This document shows, in pieces, positions 21,601 to 32,594 of a DNA stretch of 33,202 bases. The first letter of the stretch is position 1. Each line of letters starts with the position of its first letter. The DNA lies in contig FLMG01004006.1 in NCBI GenBank assembly GCA_900088475.1, forward strand, positions 3,173-36,374. Direction: 5' to 3'. The notes under the pieces were generated by a model, which saw only the letters and a list, made by a program, of their open reading frames with translations, did not search any database and was not told the DNA's origin. The position numbers and the translations under genes are program-made. This stretch comes from Hyphochytrium catenoides. Lineage: Eukaryota > Sar > Hyphochytriomycetes > Hyphochytriales > Hyphochytriaceae.

Positions 21601-24170
21601 AGGGAGAAGGGGGGCCTGGCGTGAACGGAGGTGCTGTCGGAGGGGTTCTGGAAGGTGAGGATCCACACAGAATGACGACGAAGTGCCACTGAGCCCATCA
21701 GACTAACGAGCGAGAAAGAGAAAATATACGATAGAGGAATGCTAAGGTCGCCACGAGATAGGCATTGCGCTCCCTTAAGGCCGCCAGGAGATAGGCGTTG
21801 CGCGCTCTTTATCTCTATCTTTCTCTTTTTCACCTCTCTGTTCCTTCCTTACGCACGCAGATGCGCCTTTGCCCTCTTTCTCATGTCACCTATGTTCTCC
21901 TGTCTGTGTCGGCAGCTCCAGAGGTGGAGATCCAGGAAGTGGAGAAGATCGTCGAGAAAGTTATAGTGGAGAAAGGGCTGAGCGAGGAACAGATCAAGGC
22001 AATGACAGACAAGACAGAAGCCGAGAAGGAAGAGCTGAGAAAGGAGGCTGCAGAGGAGAAGAAAAAGATCATGCAGGAGAAGTTGAAGCACGAGATGGGT
22101 AGGCCTTTGCTCTGTGAACACACTTCTCTTCCTCTCCTACTCCATAAGAGTTCTAGATGCAACGGCGGCTTTCATCTGCAAGCAGAATCCTTTGTCTCAT
22201 CTTTGTGTCTCTGTATTGTCTCAAAGCCATCATACTCTGTTGCTTTGCTTGCTGCAGCCCGAGTCGAGCTCGAGGCTAGATTGAAGGCTCAAAAAGAGGA
22301 GCAAGAGAAGCTGAACAAAGAGAGAGAAGCCTTGGGCAGAAAGCTGAAAGTAATGGAAGACAAGCTGGTAAGCAAGGGAAATTTTAGAAGAACGAGTATA
22401 TAGGCCATAGATAGTACCAACGAGGCGGAAGAAAGAGAGCGATACGGAGGCGGAAGGAAGGGAGAATAGAAGAAAAAGAAGAGAGAGAGACGAATGAGAG
22501 ACAACGGAAAGAGGGTGAGAGAGAGAGAGAGAGAGAGAGGCGCAGTGCAGGACAGGGAGAGATGGCCATTTAGCCGAGAAGAGCAAGAAGGGTCCCAGCC
22601 CAACAAACAAGGCCAGTAGAAGAGAAGTCACTTGCTAACACCACGTCTCAACGCTAGGTGAAAGGAGGAGAAGTCATTGAGATGGCGAATAAGCAAGAGG
22701 AAGAGTTGGAGCGGTGAGTCTATAGGTCGAGGAGAGAACGTGCTCCTGCCTTGCATTCTCTGTATCTCCTCCTCATTCCTCTCTCTGTCTCTTCTTTGCC
22801 CTGACCTCATCATACTCTGTCCTTCATTATCTCTCTCTTCACCTTGCATCCTATCCCTTCTCCTCGTCCCCTACTCATTGCCACTCTTGCAGAACGAGAG
22901 TGGCTTTGGAAGAAAAGAGAAGACAGGAGCTGATCCTTGCACGACAGTTGGCCGAGCAAGAGGAGGCAAATCAGCTACTAGAGGAGAATGTGAGACTTCT
23001 TTTTGACTATGGTCTCTCCTCCCTATCGCCTATCATGGCCTTCTTCCCATACTCTTATAAGTCTCTGACTGCCTCTTATTGACATTCGCTGTCATATCTC
23101 TCTCCCTCTCCGGTCGTCTATCCTCTCTCTGCCGTGCATTCTTCTTTCCTCGACGACGCTTGCAGCTCTCGTTTTAACTTTCTACGCCACTGTCTCTTCC
23201 GCAGTACTCATCACTGCAAGAGGAAGCTGAAAAGAAGACAATCAAGTTGAAGAAGCAGTTCCAGAAGTGGAAGGCTGCGCAGACAGAGGCGAGAGACCTC
23301 AGAGACGCCTTTGAACAGGTGGAGTCAACGACTGGTCATCCCTTTGTCACTTTGTTCTTCTCCTTTGATGCTCTTCTTCATGACTTCTTCATTCGTATAC
23401 TATCGTCAACCTCGTTCCTCAATAATGGCTAACCACGATGTCACTTGCCTCCATCGTTCGATGACTGCTCTGGCCCCCACAGGAGAAAGAGGATTTGGTG
23501 GACACTATTCGTCAGCTAACCAAGCAGCTAGGATTTAAGCAGCTCATTGTAGATAACTTTATGCCGAGAGATGTGGCCGCCAGGATTGAGCGGCTAGCCA
23601 TCTGGCAGGAACAAGAAGATAACTGGAAGATCCCTAAGCTAGAGCTAGCGGGTATCTCGCTTCCTTCCCTCTTCCTACGGGCCATATTTCTCTTCCTGCT
23701 TCCTTTTAGCCATTGCGCCCTCTTGATGTTGATCTCCTTTCGCTGTCTTCTCCCCATTGAAGACTGAATGCGCTATCTCTTACTAATACGTACGACTTTG
23801 GTTACACTTTACCTTGTCCATCGGATCGCGTTCTGGTCGGGAACTCTGTCCTAACTGTTCCTTATCGCTAGGGAACAATATGAGGAAGCAGAGCTTAGGT
23901 CTAAGCAGCTCCAAGCAGAAGAACAGTAAGCGGACAGAGAAAGGAAGCGAGAAAGAGAATCGTCTGAAGAACGTGGTGCTCTACGTCCCACCTATTCTCT
24001 CTAACCCTTACCTGATCTACCTGGCTGATGAGGATGGGACAGGCTACGCTCCAGCAAAAGACGCTGATAGCTCTACAACCGTCACCGTGCGCTATAAGAA
24101 GGCTTCGGCCTCATCAAAGGCTGGATCGGGAGGAAAGAGTAAGGCAGCGAAAGCGGTGGGAGCGAAGTAA
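18646..24170 (+). CDS. KIF3A: Kinesin-2 motor subunit, KIF3A-like, complete, 15 exons
   Basis: Plus-end microtubule motor subunit of heterotrimeric kinesin-2, which drives anterograde intraflagellar transport. Exons: 18646-18852, 19151-19330, 19556-19672, 19878-20102, 20518-20614, 20801-20893, 21183-21258, 21482-21654, 21916-22098, 22258-22367, 22658-22713, 22893-22989, 23205-23318, 23483-23651, 23872-24170; phases close to 731 residues (KIF3A about 700). The N-terminal motor starts with [12 protein letters not shown]-loop GQTGSGKT is at 96-103, switch I SSRSHS at 212-217 and switch II DLAGSE at 245-250. The neck follows [20 protein letters not shown] and [12 protein letters not shown], then a charged coiled-coil stalk. 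GNNMRKQ at 633-639 after WQEQEDNW is a KIF3A-type tail signature not found in KIF3B. The last 90 residues are basic and Ser/Lys-rich. The ATG at 18646 is the first usable start; a splice acceptor at 18664-18665 is a less likely alternative. Confidence 0.95.
19835..19872 (+). repeat. KIF3A: CT-rich tract at the end of kinesin intron 3
   Basis: Almost pure pyrimidine run (CT dinucleotides) immediately before the acceptor at 19876-19877. It serves as a long polypyrimidine tract and is complementary to the GA tract in the next intron. Confidence 0.85.
20205..20277 (+). repeat. KIF3A: GA-rich tract in kinesin intron 4
   Basis: Almost pure purine, mostly GA dinucleotides with AAAG interruptions, inside the 415-base intron 20103-20517. 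Read through from exon 4 it would code an Arg/Glu-rich tail, but the conserved [16 protein letters not shown] exon resumes in phase at 20518, so it is intronic. Confidence 0.9.
21744..21809 (+). repeat. KIF3A: Imperfect tandem repeat, two 33-bp units, in kinesin intron 8
   Basis: Units 21744-21776 and 21777-21809 align without gaps over AAGG(T/C)CGCCA..AGATAGGC.TTGCGC with only a handful of differences. It lies in the 261-base intron 21655-21915, away from both splice sites. Confidence 0.85.
22512..22540 (+). repeat. KIF3A: GA microsatellite in kinesin intron 10
   Basis: Perfect GA run of about 24 bases within an almost all-purine stretch of the intron 22368-22657. The next intron (22714-22892) is CT-rich. 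Confidence 0.9.
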
Positions 24171-25197
24171 GGTCACAAGAGAAGGGGAAACTGGCGTAAT
24201 GTATATGGAGTTAAAGTGACAGAAGGACTGCTTCTCACGTCGAAAGGCAAGAGGGAAAGATGCAGCGCGCTGCTGCCATTATGCGTGCAAAGGATGCCCT
24301 CCTGAGACGATCACTGCATCGGCAGTAAGAAGCTCCGATAGACCATGGGCAGGCGGATCAGGAACGACATCCATAATAAGCCTATAAATATGAGCGCTTC
24401 GTCCCAGCTGTACTGGGGCGAAACTGACATGGTTGGCCACTGTGTGGCCCACATACGACTCAATGCTGCTTTTAAGCTTATGAACTTGAAGGGACTAGGA
24501 ACATATATACTTTGAGCCGAACGGGGGAAGCGGGAAGAGACGCCAAAATGTCAGAAATTTCGTCATTGAGGATGGTCGAAATAAGGAAGTAGGAGCTACG
24601 AGCTCTCGCGATATAGGCGCGATTCGTTATCTTGTTTCCTCAAACACCAATCTTATAGTTCTTGTACCACTGCTCTTCCACCGGGTCTTGGCTAGGCGAT
24701 CAGCTAGCCATCATGCTGTGTGAGACAGAGGAATCGGGCGTTATATCCTGTAACAACCAGGTCAGTTCATGGTTGCGCCAACTGCGCTGTAATAGGTAGG
24801 AGGCTAGCCCGTCCTGTTGGGATATCTGATGGTGAGGCGAGCGATGTCTTGCTCGTGATGGATGATCATCAGGACATGGAGCGACCGGCCTTTTGGTGCA
24901 ATGACCTCCTCGAAGCTAACACTCGCCCCGTCAAGGTATCGGAATAACTGCATCGTCTGAGCAGGGCGTCAAATCCTCGGGCAAGCAAAGCCTCGGGTAA
25001 CCGTCGTATTATCCATTAGCTTTTGGCTCTACCTTTCATGTCCGGAGCAGAGGTGCTCATAAATAGAAAAGAGATAACTAGGCCGGGTTTACTGGGGCAA
25101 AAAAAGAGTAGTAAGAGAAAGACAAAGGAAAGATGAGCCCATGCCGCAGAAGGTCGAGTTGAGACGGGGATATGCTAGGATAATGTGCTGGCTTTAG
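24171..25197. other. Convergent intergenic region, kinesin / Sen1 helicase
   Basis: About 1 kb between the TAA of the kinesin and the TAG of the helicase, which face each other, so both 3' UTRs lie here. The only frame of note (24720-24947) has no recognisable content. I see no RNA gene, repeat or canonical AATAAA. Confidence 0.55.
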
Positions 25198-28100
25198 CTA
25201 CCTCCCGCCGTCATATCTGTCCCCTCGTTGAGAGTGGTGCGCAGAAGGAGCTGGATAGGGAAAGTGGTGGGGCGGCGGCCGATGGCGACCGTGACCATTG
25301 AAGCGGGGGTCGGGAGTAGAGTCACGACCACCCCAAGAAGAGCCTCTTCTTCCTCTCCCGCCTCTCGGGGATGGATCGTTATAGTGACGTTGCCCACGGT
25401 TTCTCTGGTGGTGGTCGTTCACCTTTATTGGCAAAAGTGGGCAATGGAAAGTCGATGAGTAGAAGGATGCTAGTAAGGAGGTACAGTGTAGCAGTAAAGG
25501 TTGAGACTGCAAGGGAGACACCACCGCAAGGGACAGGAAGGAGAAAGTAGGAGATAAATATACCCATAACATATGACGTATGGAAGGAATGAACGTGGAG
25601 TCTCCTCCTCATAGGATTAACAATGTCTTACCGCTCCAGGTCTCAAAGCGAGCAAGTCCATGTCAGGATGGGGAACAGAAACGAATGCGTTCTTTTGATG
25701 GGCGAACTTGAGAAGAGAACCCCAATGAGGCGAGGAGGACAACGTCGCTTCCTTTCCTTTACATGAACAGAGACAGGTCTTGAGGCTGGCACTTTGATAG
25801 GGACACAAGCCAAAGAAGTACGTGGTTGAGAGCAGAGAGAAAGTATCCAATCGCATGGCCAAAGCAATAGGCATGATGCCTGAGGAAAACGGAAAGTGGT
25901 AGGAGGCCATGGTAACCTCGTCCAAATGTCAACAGAGAGAAATTTAAAGGGTATATCCAAGCTGAAGAAGGGAGATTCATTGATTGAGGATCTGGTTGTT
26001 ACCTATAACATAGCAGGCAAACTTTGCCCTGGTAAGAGCGACGTTCATTCTTCTGATATCATTCAAGAACCCGACTCCTCTCCCTTTTTCGGCCCTGACC
26101 GTTGAGACTAAGAGACACCTTGAGTTAGAGATTCTTGAATGAAGGTAGAGACCGACTCAAGAGAAGAGGTCACTTCTTTGGTAACAGGTGACAGATAGCA
26201 AAATGATCCCAACACGCCAAAGAGAGAGAATGAGAAGTAGCGTGACTCTCAGAGGAAAGGGTAGATTCTCGGCCAGGATGAATGGGAGCGTTATTACGTA
26301 CGTATGATGATGTCCTTTTCTCTTCCCTGAAACCCATCCACGGTGCTAATCTCAACCATCGATGGATAGGAGGGTCCTAGTGCTCCTTCAAACCTTCTCT
26401 TAAGCTCGTCCACTTGTTGGCTGTAGGGCGTGATGACCCCCACGGTGCCCTCTAAACGATTGAGGGGACAAGCCCGCTTGATTGTTAAATATATTTGAAC
26501 CGCAACGCGAGCTTCTTCCGAGTTGCTCCTGGAAACTGTCCTGGAAACGTCCTCCCGACTTGAGAGGAGATTAAAGAAGACAAATGGCTGCGCGACAGAA
26601 TAGTGAAGAGAGGGAGAGAAGGAGTTTGTGTGACACTCTGCAGCTGCATAATATAGCGATAATCTTTGGTTCTCGACAGTACCTGAAAGGCTGGAGAAAT
26701 GAGGTGATAGGGCTTGGAATATTTTGGGCCTTTCACATTATCTCCATCTTGCAGCTTTCCCTCATAAAAATAATTCCGGGGAAACTCTGAGATGAGAGGA
26801 TGGCTGCAAACAGACAAACATCGTAAGGGTTGCAAAAGATGCAGGTGAGCGTCAGCAAGGGTAAAGCTAGCAAGCCATTTAACGGTAATGAAGAGACATC
26901 AGCACAAGAAGGCTCGTACTAAAGGCTAGCAAGTGCCGTAAGTTCTGGAAATGGCTGAAAGTCAAATTACGCAGAGTCCATCAAGAGCGAGATGTACAGC
27001 GTTTCCACGTTAGTCTATTTCGAGCGCTTCGCTTCTCCCACCTTCTATACTGGACATTAAGCATGTGAACCGGATGGCCACAGCTCTCCACACGCTCGAA
27101 GAGACTTCTCTCGTATAAGGAGCGCTCGCTGTCACGGGAGAAGACAGTTGCTGGGAGCTGCTGTGGATCTCCTACTAGGACGCACTGTCGGCAGCCGAGC
27201 CTATATTTAGCGCAGCACAAGAGCAAAGTTGGATTAGAACTGAACTGTCTCAATACTTTAAAGAGCAGGACAGATGGGGAGTCCTCCGGATGGTCAGGCA
27301 CAGGAAATATTTTGAAAAGGAGACCCGAGAGGGCATGCTTAGCTGTACTTCATCCTCAGGCTAAAAAGTCACAAGCAGGGTATTTTAGAGCATGCTGCCA
27401 TCCAAGGGCATTGGATGTAGAAATATAGGTCACTTACCTCATGGGAATGATAGTGGACAGCTCAACTGCCTGAGCGCATTCATCAATGACAAGTACTTCA
27501 AAATGAGAAGTCTCGTCAAGAGCTACGAGTAATTAAGCGAAGTTTAGGAAGAGATAGACGAGTGGAACTGCGATTGGAGGTAGTGGGAGAAGAACCAGAG
27601 GTTTAAGAGATGGCAGAGGATGCCTAAAAAGGAGAGAAATGCCGCGATCAAAGGTACAAATCAGCTCTAGCAGGGCCCGACTTAAGGAGTAAAGCAGCAA
27701 TCGACAAATCAAGGCACCTCTAAGCCCTGCACTGCTGAGAGTAGTAAACACTATGTGTGCCGTGTCTAAGAGAGACACTTCCAACTGCTGTCTTGTCTCG
27801 GTGCTTTGAAGTCCTCCTTGGCCCTTCTCGAGTCGACACTTTCGAACAAACTGGTATCGACGGAGCTCGATAGTAAGCTGAAAAAGAGTAGGAATCTACA
27901 TTAGAGAGCGTGGAAGGCTTTAGGAAAAGAGAGACAACACAAAGCCACGAATGACTTCCAGCGCTTGTAGTAAGAGGGATAATGAGGAGAAGAAGGAAAA
28001 TGGAGACAAGGCTGATAAGAATGAGGCTAGTTCAGCGAGTGCCTTTGCTAGAAACAAGCAATACCTACCTTTTCCTTTCTCTCCAGGCATCCCGTCAGGT

Positions 28101-31100
28101 TTGAGGCAACAGCTACATAGTGCGGGTGCTGCTCAATTGGTAAAGGATGTGTGGATCTTCCTTCTTCCATAGGCGTTACACCTTCCTCTTTAGATCCTTG
28201 GCTCTATCGCCGACGTGGCATCAGAAGAAACGTTAGGAAGTGACTACGTGCGAAAAGCGGACGACATATATGGTGCCCAACTAGTTGTAACATAATGTAG
28301 TATGAATTTCCTAATTAGAGAACGCAGTCAAGGATTGAGAATCGTAAGGAGTAAACGGGTCCGTGCTTCACTTATGGGGCGTTAGGACAAGTCCGAACTG
28401 CCACATCGAGTTCAGGAAAGGTGAGTACCTGGGGCAAAGGTCCTGGCTGCTCATGTCCTGACGGCTCAGGCACAGAATGTGGTCTACTGTGGCCTCCGTC
28501 TTTGGCCAGATCTCTAACTTCTTCATCGCTCTTTTCTTCAATTAGTCCATCCTCTACTGACACTGTCGACATTGCTTCGGGAGAAATAGATAAAGAGTTT
28601 GACGGGGAAGGCAGCGGTGGAACTGGTGGAGCACTTGCTGCTTCGTCGGGACGGAAGGATGAAGGGGGAGGGGGCGACGCAGAGAGAGGGGGAGGAGGGC
28701 TTGCGGGAGGCAGAGGAGGGGGAGAAGAAGAAAGAGGAGACGCTGGAAGTGGCGGGGGACTCGGTGGTGGTGTACTCGGTGGGGGAGGAGGAGTGTCCGC
28801 TTGGTCGCCAAGTTCTACCGGGAGAACAGAAATAAAGGTTCCGAAGGGCCACATTGTTAGGCTCCAAGCAAATGAAGTATTTAAGTGTAAGGGGTTACCT
28901 CCTTGCTTTGACTCCGTTTGCTCTCTTTTCAGAGCCAACACCCTTGTAACCTCTCTCAGCTGATTCCTGAGCAAGAAAGAATCCGCTTCAACCTGTGCAT
29001 GAAGGTGAGAAGGGTAGCTATCAACCCGATACTCGTTGAACCCAGAAGAGATATCGACAAGCTCAAGATCTGCTGAGTGCTGGCAACGAATGACTAAATT
29101 GAGAGGAGATATTCACATTGTCCACTACCTGTCTCAGCTCCGTCATAATCTGCTCGATCCGCATCTCCACGCTCTCCAGAGGCTGCATCAGAATCTGGTC
29201 TATGAGCTCATCGGCGGCAACACTGCGGACCATTGGAGTCTACAACGAAGGCAAGAACAGAGGCAGTCAGCACAAGAAGGAAGGCATTTAAAGAGAGATC
29301 AAGGACGGATCGCCATCCTTGAACGTTGCCAGGTTGAGAGGTTAGGCGCTGGCAGCAACCGGTGCATCTCGACAGGGAACGACTGGGTACCTTACCTGGC
29401 CCCTTCCTATCCTTACTATGGCAGGGAAGTACCGCCTCCCTTGGCCATCACAAAAGCCCTCCTCCATGATTTTGCTGACTATGTTATCCACGGCGATATT
29501 TGACGGCGCAGCCACCTAGAGGGGAAGTTTAGCATTTTACTGTCATCGCTCACTTGGCCACGCAAAAGGAGTCAAGGAAGAAAGCAGGGAGGTAACTGTG
29601 CAGTCTCGCATACAGTTGGACGACCATAAAGGCCGCAAGAAGCAGTCGTGTGACTGTCGCCCTTCCAGGGGCTTCCAGGTTAACGTACCAGGATGTGAGG
29701 CTTCTTCTCTCCCATTCTCTTCCAAAGCTTTGAGGTGTCGCGATCTGCAGCCTTCGCTACCTGCAAGATGGCTTCATAGTACCTGGTGTAAAGTCAACCT
29801 TAGACCTTCCTTCTTGCTGCTGTTCCAGCTGAAGTTCTATGTAGCACCAAACGACCCTGTTGCTGTACATTGTAAATCCCTGTCTCTGGCATCAGCAGCT
29901 TCCGTACCCATAACCACGCTTCCCATAATCTGCTCAAAATCTCCTCGCTCTCCCCTGCCCTTTTGAGACCCTGCCGCGAAGGCGACTTTTATCGGTCTCG
30001 CCAGGGCTGCTTTCCTCGGAGATTCCCATTTTCTCAGTTGCAAGTAACTTTGGTATTGCCCTGCTCCCGTTGCAGGTCCTTTCTTCTACCTGTTATATTC
30101 TCGGACATGGATTGAATTGAGTAGAGCCTTCAGCGTGGTAGTCTTTCCAGTTCCAGGTGGGCCTATGGCATTCGGTCATTAGACTATAGTGATGCCAGCT
30201 TTGAGTCCGGGAGTCCAAGGGCATTGATCACTTTCTGGTCCTAGAGTGCTCGATATTGGGCGAAACAGATGGGGTCTAACGGGAAATGGGGTTGACCAAT
30301 TTCTGATCCTAGCCCTCACCTTTGATAAGTGTGAACCCCGAGGAGGTAGCGGCAGCTGCTATCGCCTCCAGTTGGCTTTGGTTAAAGGTAGAGTGGAGCC
30401 ATTTCACATAGTTGGCACCGAGAGAATCCAACTGAATTTCTCCCTCTCTTAAATGGGAGAGTGGGGCGAGCAGGGAGGGAAGCAGTGGATAGGACTGACA
30501 GCTCCATAATGCCATGTACTCTCGCAAAGATGTCGTAAGAGAAGAAACTTTAAACAGTAGACGTTCTTGCTTGGTCTCGGCCAAAGGTGGGCCCGACTGA
30601 GACGAAGAGTTTTTTTGTCTCTTCAATTCTTCCCGCCAACTCTTAGTATTCACGTGCAGTACAAGCCCTTCTCTGGAAGGGTAGACCTCTCAGTTACGCT
30701 CATTCAGGAGGAAGATATTGGAGTATCGAGTAGAGTGGAGCTATGCGGAGCCATAATTGCAGCTCGCAAGAAACAGAAACCAGCGGTAGGAGGGAGCATC
30801 TTTAACATAGATGGAACTGTATCAAGCTACTATCTGTCACGAATACCCTACAGAGGAAGACAAGAGGAAGACGCTGACCTACCTCGATCTTAACTGGGAA
30901 ATCACAAGTGCTGTTACACCCCTAGACTTTCCGGTACGCGCTCCAGGAGCAAAGCAAGCGCGATCGTGCGTGATGAATACCAGGTCATTAACCATAAGAG
31001 AGACAAGGGCTCCCTCTTCTCTATGCCGATTTTGTGCGTTGTGAGATTGCAATACTTGGAGCCGGCTGTACTTGGCATCTAGAGACCAGACACATAGCAA

Positions 31101-32594
31101 TTAGTGGAGGAGAAATAAGGCCGTAGCGCGGGGAAGGAAGAAGCCAAACCGCACCAGAGCAAGACAGGATGCGTAAATAGGAGAGAGGGGCCCGTGTTTA
31201 GCAATTGCCTTGGGCATCTGTGGATTATAGAGACGACCATACCTCGATAACTGGTATCAAGTTCCTTAAGGGACACGGAGAGTGGAGTGGGAGGTCCCTC
31301 GGACACCAAGCTGTTCAAAGCTTGAGCCTTTATCTCCCTAATGCAGAGGGGCTTCCAAACATCCAAGTAGTGGTCGTAAGAGGTGAAAGAGTCAGGCACT
31401 CGAATGCTGTTGGGTCCTTCCTCGTCCGTTCCTTTATTGTCTCCAGGCTTCCGAGACCTTTCCTGCTCCAAGCCAGTCAGCAGATCCCATTCAAGAATGT
31501 GCTCTCGGAAATAATCGCGGTGATCATCCTCGCTCCACGTCCTGTGACTGCGTCGAAGGGTTTCTGGAGAAGGTACAAGTGGCGCCGTTGACTCTAAAGC
31601 GGAAGGTATTAGTGATAATAACGTGGCAAGGGGAATGATAGGGTTAGAAACGGAAACTCTTAGATGGCGATCGACGTGACGGGGCTCTTGAAGATGCTGA
31701 CATGAATGGAGCCAAGCGATATATTTTTGAGCATTCTAACGAGAAATGGGGACAAAGCTGACAATAAAGCATCCGAACTAGAAGGCCACGCAGCTTACCT
31801 TGGCGCACATTGTCTCCTGCTAACCTTTGGCTTTTCTCATGGACAAGGGGGCGCTTCTTTGGTCTCTTCACTACTTTCTCCTCTACCCCCTCTCCGTTAG
31901 AAGAAGCAGCGCGTGCCGAAGTACTTGTGAGGCCCAGCTTCTTTGCTATCTCTTTTTGTTGAAGAGAGGCTTCGGCGATACGCTGAACTCGTGCTCTTTG
32001 CTCCTCCCTAGTAATGACGATCTCCGAGGAGCGTTTGGATCTGGCTTCCTTGCTGGAAATGGTGGTTAATCAAAGTAGGGCCACAAGTCAGCAGGAATGA
32101 AACCGAGAATGAGCACATGCAAGTGGCAAGGCCAAAGGATATAGGCACTTGGACTCTGTCTCACCTAAGGGTGCCATTTCCCTTTTTACTAAGCCTGATG
32201 AGGTCATGAAGTTAGCCAACTGATCTGAAGGCAGAACAGAAGAAGAAGGAGTGGCAATACCTGGGGCTGCCACGGGCCAAAGATGTTTGTCTCTTTAAAG
32301 GACGTTTGCGACTGATTTTCTTGGGATCTTCGTCACTGCTAAGGCTTGCTCGCCACTCTTCGTCACTGGACTCTTTGCTATTCTCTTCGTCGAGACTGAA
32401 GTCGTCCGACTACATTCACAGCCATAGGGTGTCAGCAAGCATACTGCAATCAGGCACTCAGGTTTGGAGACGATGTCACGAGGACACAGAATTTGTCACG
32501 AGGACGACCAGTAATAGTTAGCAGGTTGTCCAGGTACTACCTCGCTCTTTCTGGATGCATTTTTGCGCAGTCTCTTTAGCTGCTTGGGTGGCAT
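25198..32594 (-). CDS. SEN1: Sen1/senataxin-type SF1B RNA-DNA helicase, complete, 21 exons
   Basis: ATP-dependent 5'-3' helicase of the UPF1-like group; relatives resolve R-loops and terminate transcription in the nucleus. Exons: 32594-32541, 32409-32261, 32194-32165, 32052-31799, 31593-31243, 31078-30883, 30672-30320, 30162-30090, 29782-29689, 29515-29396, 29239-29129, 29079-28899, 28814-28429, 27877-27718, 27522-27438, 27200-27042, 26803-26683, 26587-26302, 26107-26003, 25756-25632, 25422-25198; phases close to 1205 residues. An in-frame TGA 39 bases upstream supports the ATG. Basic NLS-like clusters lie at 48-58 and 139-148. Core motifs: FNQSQLEAI, Walker A GPPGTGKTTT 463-472, Ia VAAPSNIAVD, II DECAQ 851-855, III GDPQQLP 876-882, IV QYRSHP from 916, V VDGFQGRE 1042-1049, VI NVALTRAK 1076-1083. 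VELSTIIPMR fits Sen1 better than UPF1 or SMUBP2. The C terminus is RG/RGG- and His-rich. It lacks Sen1's long N-terminal domain and carries a Pro-rich insert (656-784). Confidence 0.93.
28429..28814 (-). other. SEN1: Proline-rich/acidic exon 13 of the Sen1-like helicase
   Basis: A 386-base exon coding residues 656-784. Its first half is runs of Pro with Ser, Thr and Ala; its second half is acidic (VEDG, EEKSDEEV) and ends in GPLPQ. It falls between motif Ia and motif II of the first RecA domain. Acceptor (CCCGGTAG) and donor (CAG|GTACTC) are good and the phases match (1 in, 0 out), so it is likely translated. Skipping it would shift the frame. Confidence 0.8.

Noticed and set aside
22230-22631. 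Minus-strand Leu/Ser/Phe-rich frames (SLSLSLSL)
   Set aside because: They are the translation of the CT complement of the GA tract in kinesin intron 10.
28421-28963. Plus-strand 180-codon Gly-rich frame (GGGG-type repeats)
   Set aside because: It is the antisense shadow of the proline-rich helicase exon, which has good splice sites and matching phases on the minus strand.
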